DNA from: Fusobacteriaceae bacterium
GTDB taxonomy: Bacteria > Fusobacteriota > Fusobacteriia > Fusobacteriales > Fusobacteriaceae
Assembly: GCA_900764925.1 (NCBI GenBank)
Contig: CAAFPW010000088.1
Coordinates: 1-16,832 of the forward strand
Reading direction: 5' to 3'
Length of the DNA stretch: 16,832 bases
Part shown: positions 5,986 to 14,273 of the stretch, piece after piece
Layout of the letters: every line of letters begins with the position of its first letter
Numbering within the stretch: position 1 is the stretch's first letter
Notes under the pieces: generated by a model
The model's input: the letters and a program-made list of their open reading frames with translations, nothing else
What the model was told of the DNA's origin: nothing
The model's database searches: none
Program-made: the position numbers and the translations under genes

Positions 5986-8181
5986 ATGATAAAAATAAAT
6001 GAAAATAATAGAGAATTTCATTTACAAGGAAAAAACCTAAGTTATATTTTTAACGTAATGAAAAACGGACAATTGGGACAACTTTATTTTGGAAAACAGA
6101 TAAAGCACAGAGATAGTTTTTCACACTTTTTTTATAAACCAGAAGTGGGGATTGGAATAATAGCTCACTATGAGGAAGATCCTGGTTTTTCATTGGAATA
6201 CTTTAAACAAGAGTATCCATCATATGGAACAACAGATTTTAGAAAACCGGCTTTTGAAATTGAAGATGAAAATGGAAGTAGAGTAAGTAACTTCACTTAC
6301 AATGGATATAGAGTGTACAAAGGGAAAGAGAAGCTAAATGGACTTCCTTCAACTTATGTGATGTCAGAAGATGAAGCTGAAACTTTAGAGATAGAATTGG
6401 AAGATAAGCAATTAGAGTGTAAAATTTATCTTTCATATACTATTTATACAAATAGAGATATCTTAACTAGAAATGCTAGATTTGAAAACTATGGAAAACA
6501 AAATTTAAAATTAAATAGAGCTATGAGTTTATCTCTAGATTTACCAGACTATGATTATGAAATGTTACACTTCTCAGGAGCTTGGGCTAGAGAGAGACAT
6601 ATCAAAGTTAGAAAGTTAGAAGTTGGAAGTCAATATATAGATAGTACAAGAGGAGCTAGTAGTGCTCATCAAAATCCTTTTATAATATTGAAAAGACCAA
6701 ATACAACTGAGGATGTTGGAGAGGCTCTTGGATTCTCATTAGTGTATTCAGGAAATTTTTTAGCTCATGTAGAGGTAGATCATTTTGATGCTACAAGAGT
6801 AACAATGGGAATAAATCCTTTTGATTTTTCTTGGAACTTAAATGGTGGAGAGGCATTTCAAACACCAGAGGTTATAATCTCTTATACAACATTTGGATTA
6901 AATAGTTTAAGCCAAAACTTTCACTCACTATACAGAGAGAGATTAGTAAGAGGCGAATGGAAAGAGAAAGAGAGACCTATTTTAATAAATAACTGGGAAG
7001 CAACATACTTTGATTTCAATGAAGAGAAACTTCTTAATATGGTAAGAAAAGCTAAAAAATTAGGATTTGAACTATTCGTTTTAGATGACGGTTGGTTTGG
7101 AAAGAGAAATGATGATAAAACATCTTTAGGAGATTGGTTTCCTAATTTAGAGAAACTACCTAATGGAATAAAAGGATTAGCTGAAAAGGTAGAAACTGAA
7201 GGTATGAAATTTGGACTTTGGTTTGAACCAGAGATGATAAGTAAAGAGAGTGAACTTTATAAAAAACATCCTGATTGGGTATTGGGAGTAAAGGGAAGAA
7301 AGTTATCACTTGGAAGAAATCAATATATCTTAGACCTATCTAGAGAGGATGTACAAGAGTATATAATGAATATTCTAGATGAGAGATTTGCAGAAGCTCC
7401 GATTTCATATGTAAAATGGGATATGAATAGAAATATGACTGAGATTACTTACAGAGATTTACCACATAAATATATCTTAGGACTATATAAAATATTGGAG
7501 AAGATAACAACTAAGTATCCACACATACTTTTTGAATCTTGTGCTTCTGGTGGAGGAAGATTTGATACTGGAATGCTTCATTATATGCCACAAGTATGGA
7601 CAAGTGACGATACAGATGCTGTTGTAAGATTAAAGGTTCAACATGGGACATCAATGGGGTATCCACTAATTGCTATGGGAGCTCATGTGTCAGATATTCC
7701 AAATCATCAAACAGCTAGAAAAACAAGCTTAGATATCAGAAATCATGTAGCTTATTTTGGAAACTTTGGATATGAGTTGAATCCACTTATTTTTGATGAG
7801 GAGATGGATAAAAAAGTAATTGAGTATCTAAACTTCTATAAAGAAAATAGAAAGCTTATCCAATTTGGAGATTTCTACAGAATAGATAGTCCTTTTGAGA
7901 AGAATACAGCTTCTTGGATAGTTGTTAGTAAGGATAAAAAAGAAGCTTTAGTGGGATATTTCCAAATATTAGCTGAACCAAATCCAGGATATAATAAAAA
8001 AGTTGTATTAAAAGGATTGGATCCAGAGAAGAAATATATGATTAATGATGAATTAGTAGCTTATGGAGATGAGCTTATGAATATGGGAATAGTTTTTCCA
8101 CAACCTGAGAGATATTTCTCAAAGGATTCAGAATCACAAGATTTCCAAAGTAAGATATTTAAAATAAAAGAGATAGAATAA
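5986..8181 (+). CDS. Alpha-galactosidase, GH36
   Basis: This 731-residue enzyme removes terminal alpha-1,6-galactose from melibiose, raffinose and related oligosaccharides. It has no signal peptide, so it acts in the cytoplasm on imported sugar. GH36 landmarks in order: an N-terminal beta-sandwich domain, LDDGWFGKRNDD (366-377), LWFEPEMIS (411-419), VKWDMNR (476-482) with nucleophile Asp479, ESCASGGGRFDTGML (517-531), and WTSDDTDAVVRL (538-549) carrying the acid/base aspartate. Length matches the roughly 730-residue bacterial GH36 group of AgaA/AgaB/MelA type. The start ATG follows AAAGGA, a modest ribosome binding site next to operator O2. It is the first gene of an operon with the MelB-type carrier (59-bp gap) and GH42 beta-galactosidase. 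The substrate is inferred from family and from the MelB neighbour; other alpha-galactosides are possible. Confidence 0.95.
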   Translation: MIKINENNREFHLQGKNLSYIFNVMKNGQLGQLYFGKQIKHRDSFSHFFYKPEVGIGIIAHYEEDPGFSLEYFKQEYPSYGTTDFRKPAFEIEDENGSRVSNFTYNGYRVYKGKEKLNGLPSTYVMSEDEAETLEIELEDKQLECKIYLSYTIYTNRDILTRNARFENYGKQNLKLNRAMSLSLDLPDYDYEMLHFSGAWARERHIKVRKLEVGSQYIDSTRGASSAHQNPFIILKRPNTTEDVGEALGFSLVYSGNFLAHVEVDHFDATRVTMGINPFDFSWNLNGGEAFQTPEVIISYTTFGLNSLSQNFHSLYRERLVRGEWKEKERPILINNWEATYFDFNEEKLLNMVRKAKKLGFELFVLDDGWFGKRNDDKTSLGDWFPNLEKLPNGIKGLAEKVETEGMKFGLWFEPEMISKESELYKKHPDWVLGVKGRKLSLGRNQYILDLSREDVQEYIMNILDERFAEAPISYVKWDMNRNMTEITYRDLPHKYILGLYKILEKITTKYPHILFESCASGGGRFDTGMLHYMPQVWTSDDTDAVVRLKVQHGTSMGYPLIAMGAHVSDIPNHQTARKTSLDIRNHVAYFGNFGYELNPLIFDEEMDKKVIEYLNFYKENRKLIQFGDFYRIDSPFEKNTASWIVVSKDKKEALVGYFQILAEPNPGYNKKVVLKGLDPEKKYMINDELVAYGDELMNMGIVFPQPERYFSKDSESQDFQSKIFKIKEIE

Positions 8182-8240
8182 TTTAAAGAGAGTAAGAGAT
8201 AGAAGGAAGATAGAAAAGTTATAGTATAAGGGGGATAAAA

Positions 8241-9593
8241 ATGGTAGATTTTAAAATGAAACTTTCATATGGATTAGGAGCGTTAGGGAAAGATTATGCT
8301 TGTGCAATTATATACATTTTCTTAATGTATTATTTAACAGATGTAGTTGGTTTAGTTCCAGCCTTTGTAGGAACACTATTTCTAGTGGCAAGAATGTGGG
8401 ATGCTATAAATGACCCTATGATGGGAATGATAGTAGATAACACAAGAAGTAGATGGGGAAAGTTCAGACCATGGATACTTATAGGAACAATATTGAATGC
8501 TGTAGTTTTAATAGCTATGTTTTTTAAACCTAATGGATTAGAAGGAAAGATGCTATATGCATATATCTCTGTAGCATATATTTTATGGGGAATGACTTAT
8601 ACAGTTATGGATATTCCTTTCTGGTCGATGATACCTGCTCTATCTAGTGATAAAAAAGAGAGAGAAAAGATAGCGGTAGTACCAAGAATATTTGCAAGTT
8701 TAGCTTGGTTGAGTATAGGAAGTTTTGGATTACCAGTTATTGGATTATTAGGTAATGGAAATGAAGGAAGAGGATTCTCACTATTAGCAGTAGGAATAGC
8801 AGTACTTTTCATCTTTACTTCAATTTTAACAGTGGCAAATGTAAAGGAACAAATTGTAAGTGATCAAAAAGCTCCAAAGGTAAATTTAAAAGATACTTTC
8901 AAATTAATATTTAAAAATGATCAGTTGGTAGCTTTAATAGGAACAGTTTTAATGTATAATCTAGTTGTTCAAATCTCTGGTGGAGTTGCTATCTATTACT
9001 TTAAATATGTTATTGGAAGAGAAGCACTATTCTCTGTATTTACTGGATTTTCAGGAGTGGCTGAAATAACAGCTCTAATGGCTTTCCCAGTACTTTCTAC
9101 AAAGATAGGAAGAAAAAAAGTATTTTTCTTAGCTTGTAGTTTACCAGTTTTAGGATTTGGATTACTATGTTTAGCTGGATATGTTGCTCCAGAGAGTGCA
9201 ACACTTGTGGCCACTTGTGGAATTATTGCAAAATTAGGATCAGGACTTTCATTGGGAATCTCTACAGTTATGTTAGCTGATGTTGTTGACTATGGAGAGT
9301 ATAAATTTGGAAGTAGAAATGAAAGTGTAATTTTCTCAGTTCAAACACTATTAGTAAAATCAGCTTCTGCCGTAAGTGGTTGGTTAATAGGTATTGGATT
9401 AACACTAGTTGGTTATGTTGCAAATGTACAACAAACAGCTTCAGCAATAATGGGAATAAGAAGTTTAATGATAGTATTCCCTATGATATTATCAGCTATA
9501 GGTTATGTAATATACAAAAAATATTATAAATTAAATGATGAGTACTATGATGAGATAGTAGAAAAATTATTAAATAAAAGAGAAGTAGCTTAA
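8241..9593 (+). CDS. melB: Melibiose-type sugar/cation symporter (GPH family, MelB-like)
   Basis: This 450-residue inner-membrane carrier has about 12 membrane segments. It resembles E. coli MelB along its length: the N-terminal KLSYGLGALGKDYA, LVARMWDAINDPMMG (48-62), TRSRWGKFRPW (68-78), ILWGMTYTVMDIPFW (114-128) and DVVDYGEYK (347-355). Residues known to matter in MelB are kept: Asp18 (Asp19 in MelB), Arg51, Asp54 and Asp58 (cation/sugar site, 55 and 59 in MelB), Asp124, and Lys373 (Lys377). It should therefore import galactosides with Na+, Li+ or H+. The ribosome binding site AGGGGG (8229-8234) is clear. Genes for an alpha- and a beta-galactosidase lie on either side, so the carrier probably supplies both. 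Raffinose, lactose or other galactosides are possible besides melibiose. Confidence 0.9.
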   Translation: MVDFKMKLSYGLGALGKDYACAIIYIFLMYYLTDVVGLVPAFVGTLFLVARMWDAINDPMMGMIVDNTRSRWGKFRPWILIGTILNAVVLIAMFFKPNGLEGKMLYAYISVAYILWGMTYTVMDIPFWSMIPALSSDKKEREKIAVVPRIFASLAWLSIGSFGLPVIGLLGNGNEGRGFSLLAVGIAVLFIFTSILTVANVKEQIVSDQKAPKVNLKDTFKLIFKNDQLVALIGTVLMYNLVVQISGGVAIYYFKYVIGREALFSVFTGFSGVAEITALMAFPVLSTKIGRKKVFFLACSLPVLGFGLLCLAGYVAPESATLVATCGIIAKLGSGLSLGISTVMLADVVDYGEYKFGSRNESVIFSVQTLLVKSASAVSGWLIGIGLTLVGYVANVQQTASAIMGIRSLMIVFPMILSAIGYVIYKKYYKLNDEYYDEIVEKLLNKREVA

Positions 9594-9613
9594 TAGAATA
9601 ATAAGGAGACAAT

Positions 9614-11563
9614 ATGTGGTTAGGAGTAGATTATTATCCTGAACAATGGGATATATCAATGATAGATAGGGATTTAGACAATATAATAGAGCTAGGAAGT
9701 AATGTTATTAGAATAGGGGAATTTGCTTGGCATCTAATGGAAAAGGAAGAGGGAAAATTTGATTTTTCCTTCTTCGATATGGTTATAAAAAAAGCTGAAG
9801 AGAAGGGCTTGAAGGTAATATTTGGAACACCAACAGCTACAATTCCAGCTTGGTTAGCTAAAAAATACCCTGAGGTATTATCTGAGTATGAGAATGGACA
9901 AAAAAGAAGGTTTGGAGGACGTCATACAAGTTGTTACAACAGTGAAAAATATATAGAGTATTCTAAGAAAATAGTTAGAGCTCTAATTGAACACTACAAA
10001 GATGAAAAAAATATAGTAGCTTGGCAACTTGATAATGAGTTTGGGCATGAGGGAAGTGATGAGTGCTTCTGTCCATGTTGTGAAAGAGAGTTCCAAAACT
10101 TTTTAGATAAAAAATTCAATGGAGATATCAATAAGTTAAATGAAACTTATGGAACAACATTCTGGTCTCAAGAGTATAACAACTTCCAAGAGATTCCAGT
10201 ACCAACTTCTACAATAACTACTCATAATCCAGCATTGAGATTGGATTGGGAGAGATTTAGAAGTGAGAGTATAGTTAAATATTCAGATATGCAAGTGGAT
10301 ATAATTAGAGAGATTATTCCAGATGCAGTAATAATCCATGATTTCCCAGGTGGAGGATTAGATAAGCATGTGGACTACTCTAAATTAGCTGAAAAATTAG
10401 ATATAGTGGCATATAATAACTATCCAGTATGGGGAGGACAGAAAAAACCAATCCCTCCATATGAGATAGCTTTTGGGTTGGACTATATGAGAGGATTAAA
10501 AAGACAAAATTTTTGGATTACTGAAGGAATAATGGGAGCACAAGGGCATGATATAACTGGATACCTTCCAAGACCTAATCAAGCTAAGATGTGGTCATGT
10601 CAAGGTGTAGCAAGAGGTGCTGAATCGTTTATCTATTTCAGATATCGTGGAGCTACTAAAGGAGCTGAACAATTCTGTTATGGAGTAATAGATGCTGACA
10701 ATAAAAAGAGAAGAAAATTCTACGAGGTGCAAAGTTTCTTTAATGAGGTTAAAGCAAATGAGGCTTCATTTGAAACTCCTATTGATAGTAAAGTAGCTAT
10801 GGTTTATGACTATGATTCTCTAGCTTCATTTAGAATTCAAAAGCAAAGTATTCTTTTAGATTGCCACAGTGAGATGAAGAGAATACATAAAGTTTTCTAT
10901 CAAAAAAATATTATGATAGATATAATCCCACATACTTTAGATATAAACAAATATGAAGTTATAATTCTTCCATTTATGATTATTTGGAAAGATGAGTTTG
11001 TAGCTAAGATAAAAGAGTTTGTAAGTAATGGTGGAAAGGTTATCTTCACATATCGTAATGCAGTTAAAGATATAGATAATAATCTAACTTTAGGAGAGAT
11101 GTTGCCTGTTAGATATGGGGATTTAACTGGAGTATATGTAGAAGAGACAGAGAGCTTACAAGAGTATGATGAGTTAGAATTAAAAGGTGTAAACGAATTT
11201 GAGGGAGTAGAGGGAAGAGCTGGAATATTTAGAGATATGCTAGTTCCTACTACTGCAGAAACTCTAATTAAATACAATGATAAATTCTATAATGAGTTTT
11301 CAGCTGTAACTAGAAATAGTTTTGGAGCTGGAGAGGTTTACTATATCGGATGTGGATTAGAGGATAGATTGATGGAGATAGTTGTAGATAAAGTTTTAGA
11401 AAGTACATCTATATCAGGAGAGACTACTCCAGAGGGTGTTGAATTAGTTAGAAGAGGACATGAAGATAATAAGATAAAAATCTATATCAATCACAATGAT
11501 TATCCAGTAAAAGTCAAGGATTTTGAGTTAAAAGAGTTCGAATTTAAAATAACTCAAGAATAA
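9614..11563 (+). CDS. Beta-galactosidase, GH42
   Basis: This 649-residue enzyme releases beta-linked galactose from lactose or galacto-oligosaccharides. The N-terminal TIM barrel begins with GVDYYPEQW (4-12). WQLDNEFGH (137-145) carries the acid/base Glu142 and FWITEGIMGAQGH (300-312) the nucleophile Glu304. Cys107, Cys151, Cys153 and Cys156 fall where the structural zinc ligands lie in Thermus A4 beta-galactosidase. A trimerisation domain (about 390-590) and a small C-terminal beta domain follow, the normal three-domain layout. There is no signal peptide, so it is cytoplasmic. AAGGAG at 9603-9608 with 5-nt spacing sets the start, and the gap after melB is only 20 bp, so it is the last gene of the operon. 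Many GH42 enzymes prefer short galacto-oligosaccharides to lactose; the true substrate here cannot be read from sequence. Confidence 0.95.
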   Translation: MWLGVDYYPEQWDISMIDRDLDNIIELGSNVIRIGEFAWHLMEKEEGKFDFSFFDMVIKKAEEKGLKVIFGTPTATIPAWLAKKYPEVLSEYENGQKRRFGGRHTSCYNSEKYIEYSKKIVRALIEHYKDEKNIVAWQLDNEFGHEGSDECFCPCCEREFQNFLDKKFNGDINKLNETYGTTFWSQEYNNFQEIPVPTSTITTHNPALRLDWERFRSESIVKYSDMQVDIIREIIPDAVIIHDFPGGGLDKHVDYSKLAEKLDIVAYNNYPVWGGQKKPIPPYEIAFGLDYMRGLKRQNFWITEGIMGAQGHDITGYLPRPNQAKMWSCQGVARGAESFIYFRYRGATKGAEQFCYGVIDADNKKRRKFYEVQSFFNEVKANEASFETPIDSKVAMVYDYDSLASFRIQKQSILLDCHSEMKRIHKVFYQKNIMIDIIPHTLDINKYEVIILPFMIIWKDEFVAKIKEFVSNGGKVIFTYRNAVKDIDNNLTLGEMLPVRYGDLTGVYVEETESLQEYDELELKGVNEFEGVEGRAGIFRDMLVPTTAETLIKYNDKFYNEFSAVTRNSFGAGEVYYIGCGLEDRLMEIVVDKVLESTSISGETTPEGVELVRRGHEDNKIKIYINHNDYPVKVKDFELKEFEFKITQE

Positions 11564-11582
11564 TTTCTATTTAAAAAATTTA

Positions 11583-11619
11583 AGGGATTGTTACAATTTA
11601 AGAATTTGTAACAATCCCT
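11583..11619. terminator. Terminator between the galactoside operon and the convergent regulator
   Basis: A 14-bp perfect stem (11583-11596 with 11606-11619) closes a small loop. The following + strand sequence is T-rich (TATTATTTTAT), and the minus-strand exit passes an A-run at 11573-11578 that gives a U-tract. It probably serves both converging transcripts; the U-tracts are not perfect. Confidence 0.7.
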
Positions 11620-11627
11620 CTATTATT

Positions 11628-12644
11628 TTATAGTTTAATATCTTTTACACTCTCTCTTTCGATTAGGTTACATGGCATAATTATTTTTTTTACTCCATGT
11701 TCTCCCTCCCAAAGTTCCTCCATTACTTTTAGAGCAGCAGTTGCGTATTCTCTCATAAATATTCTTATAGAGGAGAGAGCTGGAGTAGCAAATTCAGAAA
11801 GTGGGGTATCATTAAAAGTTACTATGCTCACATCTTCAGGAATTTTTATGTTTTTTTCATTGAAAGCTTTCAATATTCCAGAAGCGATAGCATCTGAGGA
11901 GATAAAAAAAGCAGTTGGAAGTTTTGACTCTTTTAAAAATTTGAGCATATTTAGATAACCAGATTTAGAATTCATCTCACACTCAACAGTGTAGTTTTCA
12001 TTGAAAAGGTTGTTTCCTTCTAAAAAACTTTTAAAGTAAACATATCTTGAGTCAATCTCTAAGTCCTTAGTGTTACCAAAGGTATACTTACTTCCAATAA
12101 AACCTATATTTCTATGTCCCTTATCTATAAGATATTTTAAGGCTATTTTTACACCCAACTGATAGTTAGGGATGATGCTGTGGTATGTCAACTCATCTGG
12201 AGATGAGTCGATAAAGACAATATTTTTTGTATAGGATTCAAAATTTGCTATCTCTTCCAATGTAAATCTTCCAATTGGAAAGATTCCATCTAACTTTTTT
12301 TTGTTTATCTTTATAAAGTTTTTATCTTGATTTCTAAAAAGGGAGATAACTTCAATATTCTCTTCAAGACAAACCTCTTCTAAAACATTTTTCATCATAA
12401 TATAGTAAATATCTTTTTTCTGTTCTTCTAATTCAAACATTTGAGCTATACCTATCTTATATTTTTTAGCTTTTCTATCCTTATACCTCTGTCCGATAGT
12501 TTTATATTTCAATTTATTTGCCGCTTCAATAACTTTTTCCTTAGTTTCATTAGAAACATTGAGTGTGGTGTCATTGTTTAAAATTCTAGATATTGTTGTA
12601 AGTGAAACATTAGTCAGTTGTGCTATATCTTTTAAAGTCGCCAT
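11628..12644 (-). CDS. LacI-family transcriptional regulator, EbgR-like
   Basis: This 338-residue DNA-binding repressor begins MATLKDIAQLTNVSLTTISR, closely matching the helix-turn-helix of E. coli EbgR (MATLKDIA...VSLATVSR) and its following LN(D)xxTLNV and ETK segments. Residues about 63-335 form the periplasmic-binding-protein-like sugar-sensing domain, with IVTFNDTPLSEFATPALSSI (245-264) typical of the C-terminal lobe. The hinge region (46-62) lacks the usual ARxL hinge-helix pattern. It converges on the galactoside operon and is the only LacI-type gene here, so it is the best candidate to bind the twin palindromes at 5833-5851 and 5955-5971, with a galactoside or galactose as inducer. 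No copy of that palindrome lies upstream of the gene itself, so self-repression through it is unlikely. GGAGAG precedes the ATG. Confidence 0.85.
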   Translation of the reverse strand: MATLKDIAQLTNVSLTTISRILNNDTTLNVSNETKEKVIEAANKLKYKTIGQRYKDRKAKKYKIGIAQMFELEEQKKDIYYIMMKNVLEEVCLEENIEVISLFRNQDKNFIKINKKKLDGIFPIGRFTLEEIANFESYTKNIVFIDSSPDELTYHSIIPNYQLGVKIALKYLIDKGHRNIGFIGSKYTFGNTKDLEIDSRYVYFKSFLEGNNLFNENYTVECEMNSKSGYLNMLKFLKESKLPTAFFISSDAIASGILKAFNEKNIKIPEDVSIVTFNDTPLSEFATPALSSIRIFMREYATAALKVMEELWEGEHGVKKIIMPCNLIERESVKDIKL

Positions 12645-12673
12645 AATCTCTCCATAAAATATTTTTTTATTTT

Positions 12674-12702
12674 ATTATACCATTTATCTAAAAAAAAATT
12701 AA
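12674..12702 (-). promoter_or_regulatory. Probable promoter of the EbgR-like regulator
   Basis: On the minus strand TATAAT at 12674-12679 lies 29 bp before the start codon. The best -35 at 17-bp spacing is the weak TTAATT (12697-12702), next to a run of eight A/T pairs. The -10 is convincing, the -35 is not. Confidence 0.45.
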
Positions 12703-12740
12703 GATTAGAGTGGATAATTCTATCTTTTATTTATAAGTTG

Positions 12741-12749
12741 TGTTATAAT
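12741..12749 (+). promoter_or_regulatory. Extended -10 promoter for the pseudouridine synthase operon
   Basis: TGTTATAAT (12741-12749) is a perfect extended -10. No good -35 is visible, which extended -10 promoters tolerate. The predicted transcription start is near 12756, which makes the ATG at 12757 an unlikely initiation codon and supports ATG 12778. Confidence 0.5.
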
Positions 12750-12777
12750 AAGGGATATGAAAATTATGGAGGAGAAA

Positions 12778-13647
12778 ATGTCAAAACATAGTATAACTTT
12801 TAAAGTTGATAGAGAAAATGAGTTAATGAAATTTTTAATGGAGAAGATGCCACAAAATAGTCGTAATAGTATAAAATCTTTACTTACTCAAAAGAGGGTA
12901 ATGATAGATGAAAAAGTTGTATCACAATACAATGCTATTGTAAAGCCAGGACAAATAGTTAGTATCAATAAGAGTAAAATAAATAAGTTTAATTTGGACG
13001 GAGTGACTATTGTCTATGAAGATAGAGATATATTGGTTGTAGAAAAAGAGAGAGGGCTACTTTCAGTAGCAACTAAGAATGAGAGAGAGAAAACAGCCTA
13101 CAATATACTAAAAGCTTATTTAAAGGAAAAAAATCCAAAGGATAAGATTTTTATAGTTCACCGTTTGGATAGAGATACTTCTGGAGTAATGATATTTGCA
13201 AAATCTGAAAAAGCACAGGATATATTACAAACTAACTGGAGCGAATATGTAAAAGAGAGAACTTATGTTGCTCTTGTAGAGGGAGAGGTAAAGAAACCAC
13301 AGGATACAATTATATCATACTTAGCTGAAAATAAGGCTATGGTTACTTATTCAACAAATAATCCAGAAGAGGGGAAAAAAGCAATCTCTCACTATAAGGT
13401 GTTGAAAAAAAATAGAAACTACTCTCTATTGGAAGTTAATATAGAGACAGGAAGAAAAAATCAGATTCGTGTACATATGCAAGATCTAGGACACAGTGTA
13501 GTAGGGGATAAGAAGTATGGATCAACAAAAAATCCTATTAAAAGATTGGGGTTACATGCACATACAATAGTTTTTGTGCACCCTATCACAAAGGAGACTC
13601 TATCTTTTACAAGTAAGATACCAGATTCATTTTTATCTATTTTTTAA
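12778..13647 (+). CDS. RluA-family pseudouridine synthase
   Basis: This 289-residue cytoplasmic RNA-modifying enzyme isomerises uridine to pseudouridine in rRNA or tRNA. Residues about 15-62 look like an S4-type RNA-binding domain (SIKSLLTQKRVMIDEKVVSQ in the middle). The catalytic domain has the RluA signature HRLDRDTSG (128-136) with catalytic Asp131, and RKNQIRVHMQDLGHSVVGDK (226-245) as the second conserved segment. I chose ATG 12778 over an in-frame ATG at 12757: GGAGG at 12768-12772 is correctly spaced for it and the promoter -10 ends only seven bases before 12757. It is the first gene of a + strand set; the next gene starts 35 bp after it with no terminator between. The family has many members and the modified position cannot be assigned. 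Confidence 0.9.
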   Translation: MSKHSITFKVDRENELMKFLMEKMPQNSRNSIKSLLTQKRVMIDEKVVSQYNAIVKPGQIVSINKSKINKFNLDGVTIVYEDRDILVVEKERGLLSVATKNEREKTAYNILKAYLKEKNPKDKIFIVHRLDRDTSGVMIFAKSEKAQDILQTNWSEYVKERTYVALVEGEVKKPQDTIISYLAENKAMVTYSTNNPEEGKKAISHYKVLKKNRNYSLLEVNIETGRKNQIRVHMQDLGHSVVGDKKYGSTKNPIKRLGLHAHTIVFVHPITKETLSFTSKIPDSFLSIF

Positions 13648-13682
13648 TTGATTCTAAACAATAAGTTTTATGAGGTGATTTT

Positions 13683-14258
13683 ATGGAATTTAAAAATAAT
13701 TTAGAAGAAATTTTAAGCTTTAATAGAGAATTTGTTAGAAGTAAGGAGTATGAAAAATACAATACAACTAAGTATCCAGATAAAGAGATAGCTATACTAT
13801 CATGTATGGACACAAGACTTACAGAGTTATTGCCAAAGGCTTTAAACCTAAAAAATGGAGATGCTAAGATCATAAAAAATGCTGGTGGAACGGTTATTCA
13901 TCCATTTGGAAGTGCTATGAGAAGTCTGCTTATATGCGTCTATGAGTTTGATATTAAAGAGATTTTTGTAGTAGGACACTATGATTGTGGTGTAAGTAGT
14001 ATGAATACTGATAAAATGATAAAAAAGATGATAGATAAAGGAATTGAACTAAAGACATTAGATACTCTTTCTCGTGCTGGGATAAAGGTAAAACAATGGT
14101 TACATGGTTTTGACTGTGTAGAGGAATCTGTAAAAGAGAGTGTGGCAAAGATAAAGAATCACCCTTTAATGCCAAATAATGTAGCTATACATGGACTTAT
14201 TATGGATCCAGAAACAGGAAGAGTAGATGTAGTAATCAATGGATTTGAACATATTTAA
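13683..14258 (+). CDS. Beta-class carbonic anhydrase
   Basis: This 191-residue zinc enzyme interconverts CO2 and bicarbonate in the cytoplasm. The motifs are CMDTR (41-45), giving zinc ligand Cys41 and the Asp43/Arg45 dyad, and GHYDCG (98-103), giving zinc ligands His99 and Cys102. KNAGG (66-70) is the family loop. The short length and the CMDxRL form resemble the compact beta-CA clade of Mycobacterium Rv1284. GAGGTG (13672-13677) supports the start. It lies 35 bp after the pseudouridine synthase gene and 15 bp before the DUF368 gene, so the three are probably one transcript. No signal peptide is present. Confidence 0.9.
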   Translation: MEFKNNLEEILSFNREFVRSKEYEKYNTTKYPDKEIAILSCMDTRLTELLPKALNLKNGDAKIIKNAGGTVIHPFGSAMRSLLICVYEFDIKEIFVVGHYDCGVSSMNTDKMIKKMIDKGIELKTLDTLSRAGIKVKQWLHGFDCVEESVKESVAKIKNHPLMPNNVAIHGLIMDPETGRVDVVINGFEHI

Positions 14259-14273
14259 GAGCGAGGGGATGAG

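Noticed and set aside
10900..11277. A 125-codon open frame on the minus strand inside the GH42 gene
   Set aside because: It is antisense to a conserved domain, and its composition is what complementing AT-rich coding sequence gives; no promoter or ribosome binding site seen.
12757..12777. Earlier ATG giving seven more residues on the pseudouridine synthase
   Set aside because: The -10 element ends at 12749, so transcription would begin about at this ATG; GGAGG is placed for ATG 12778.
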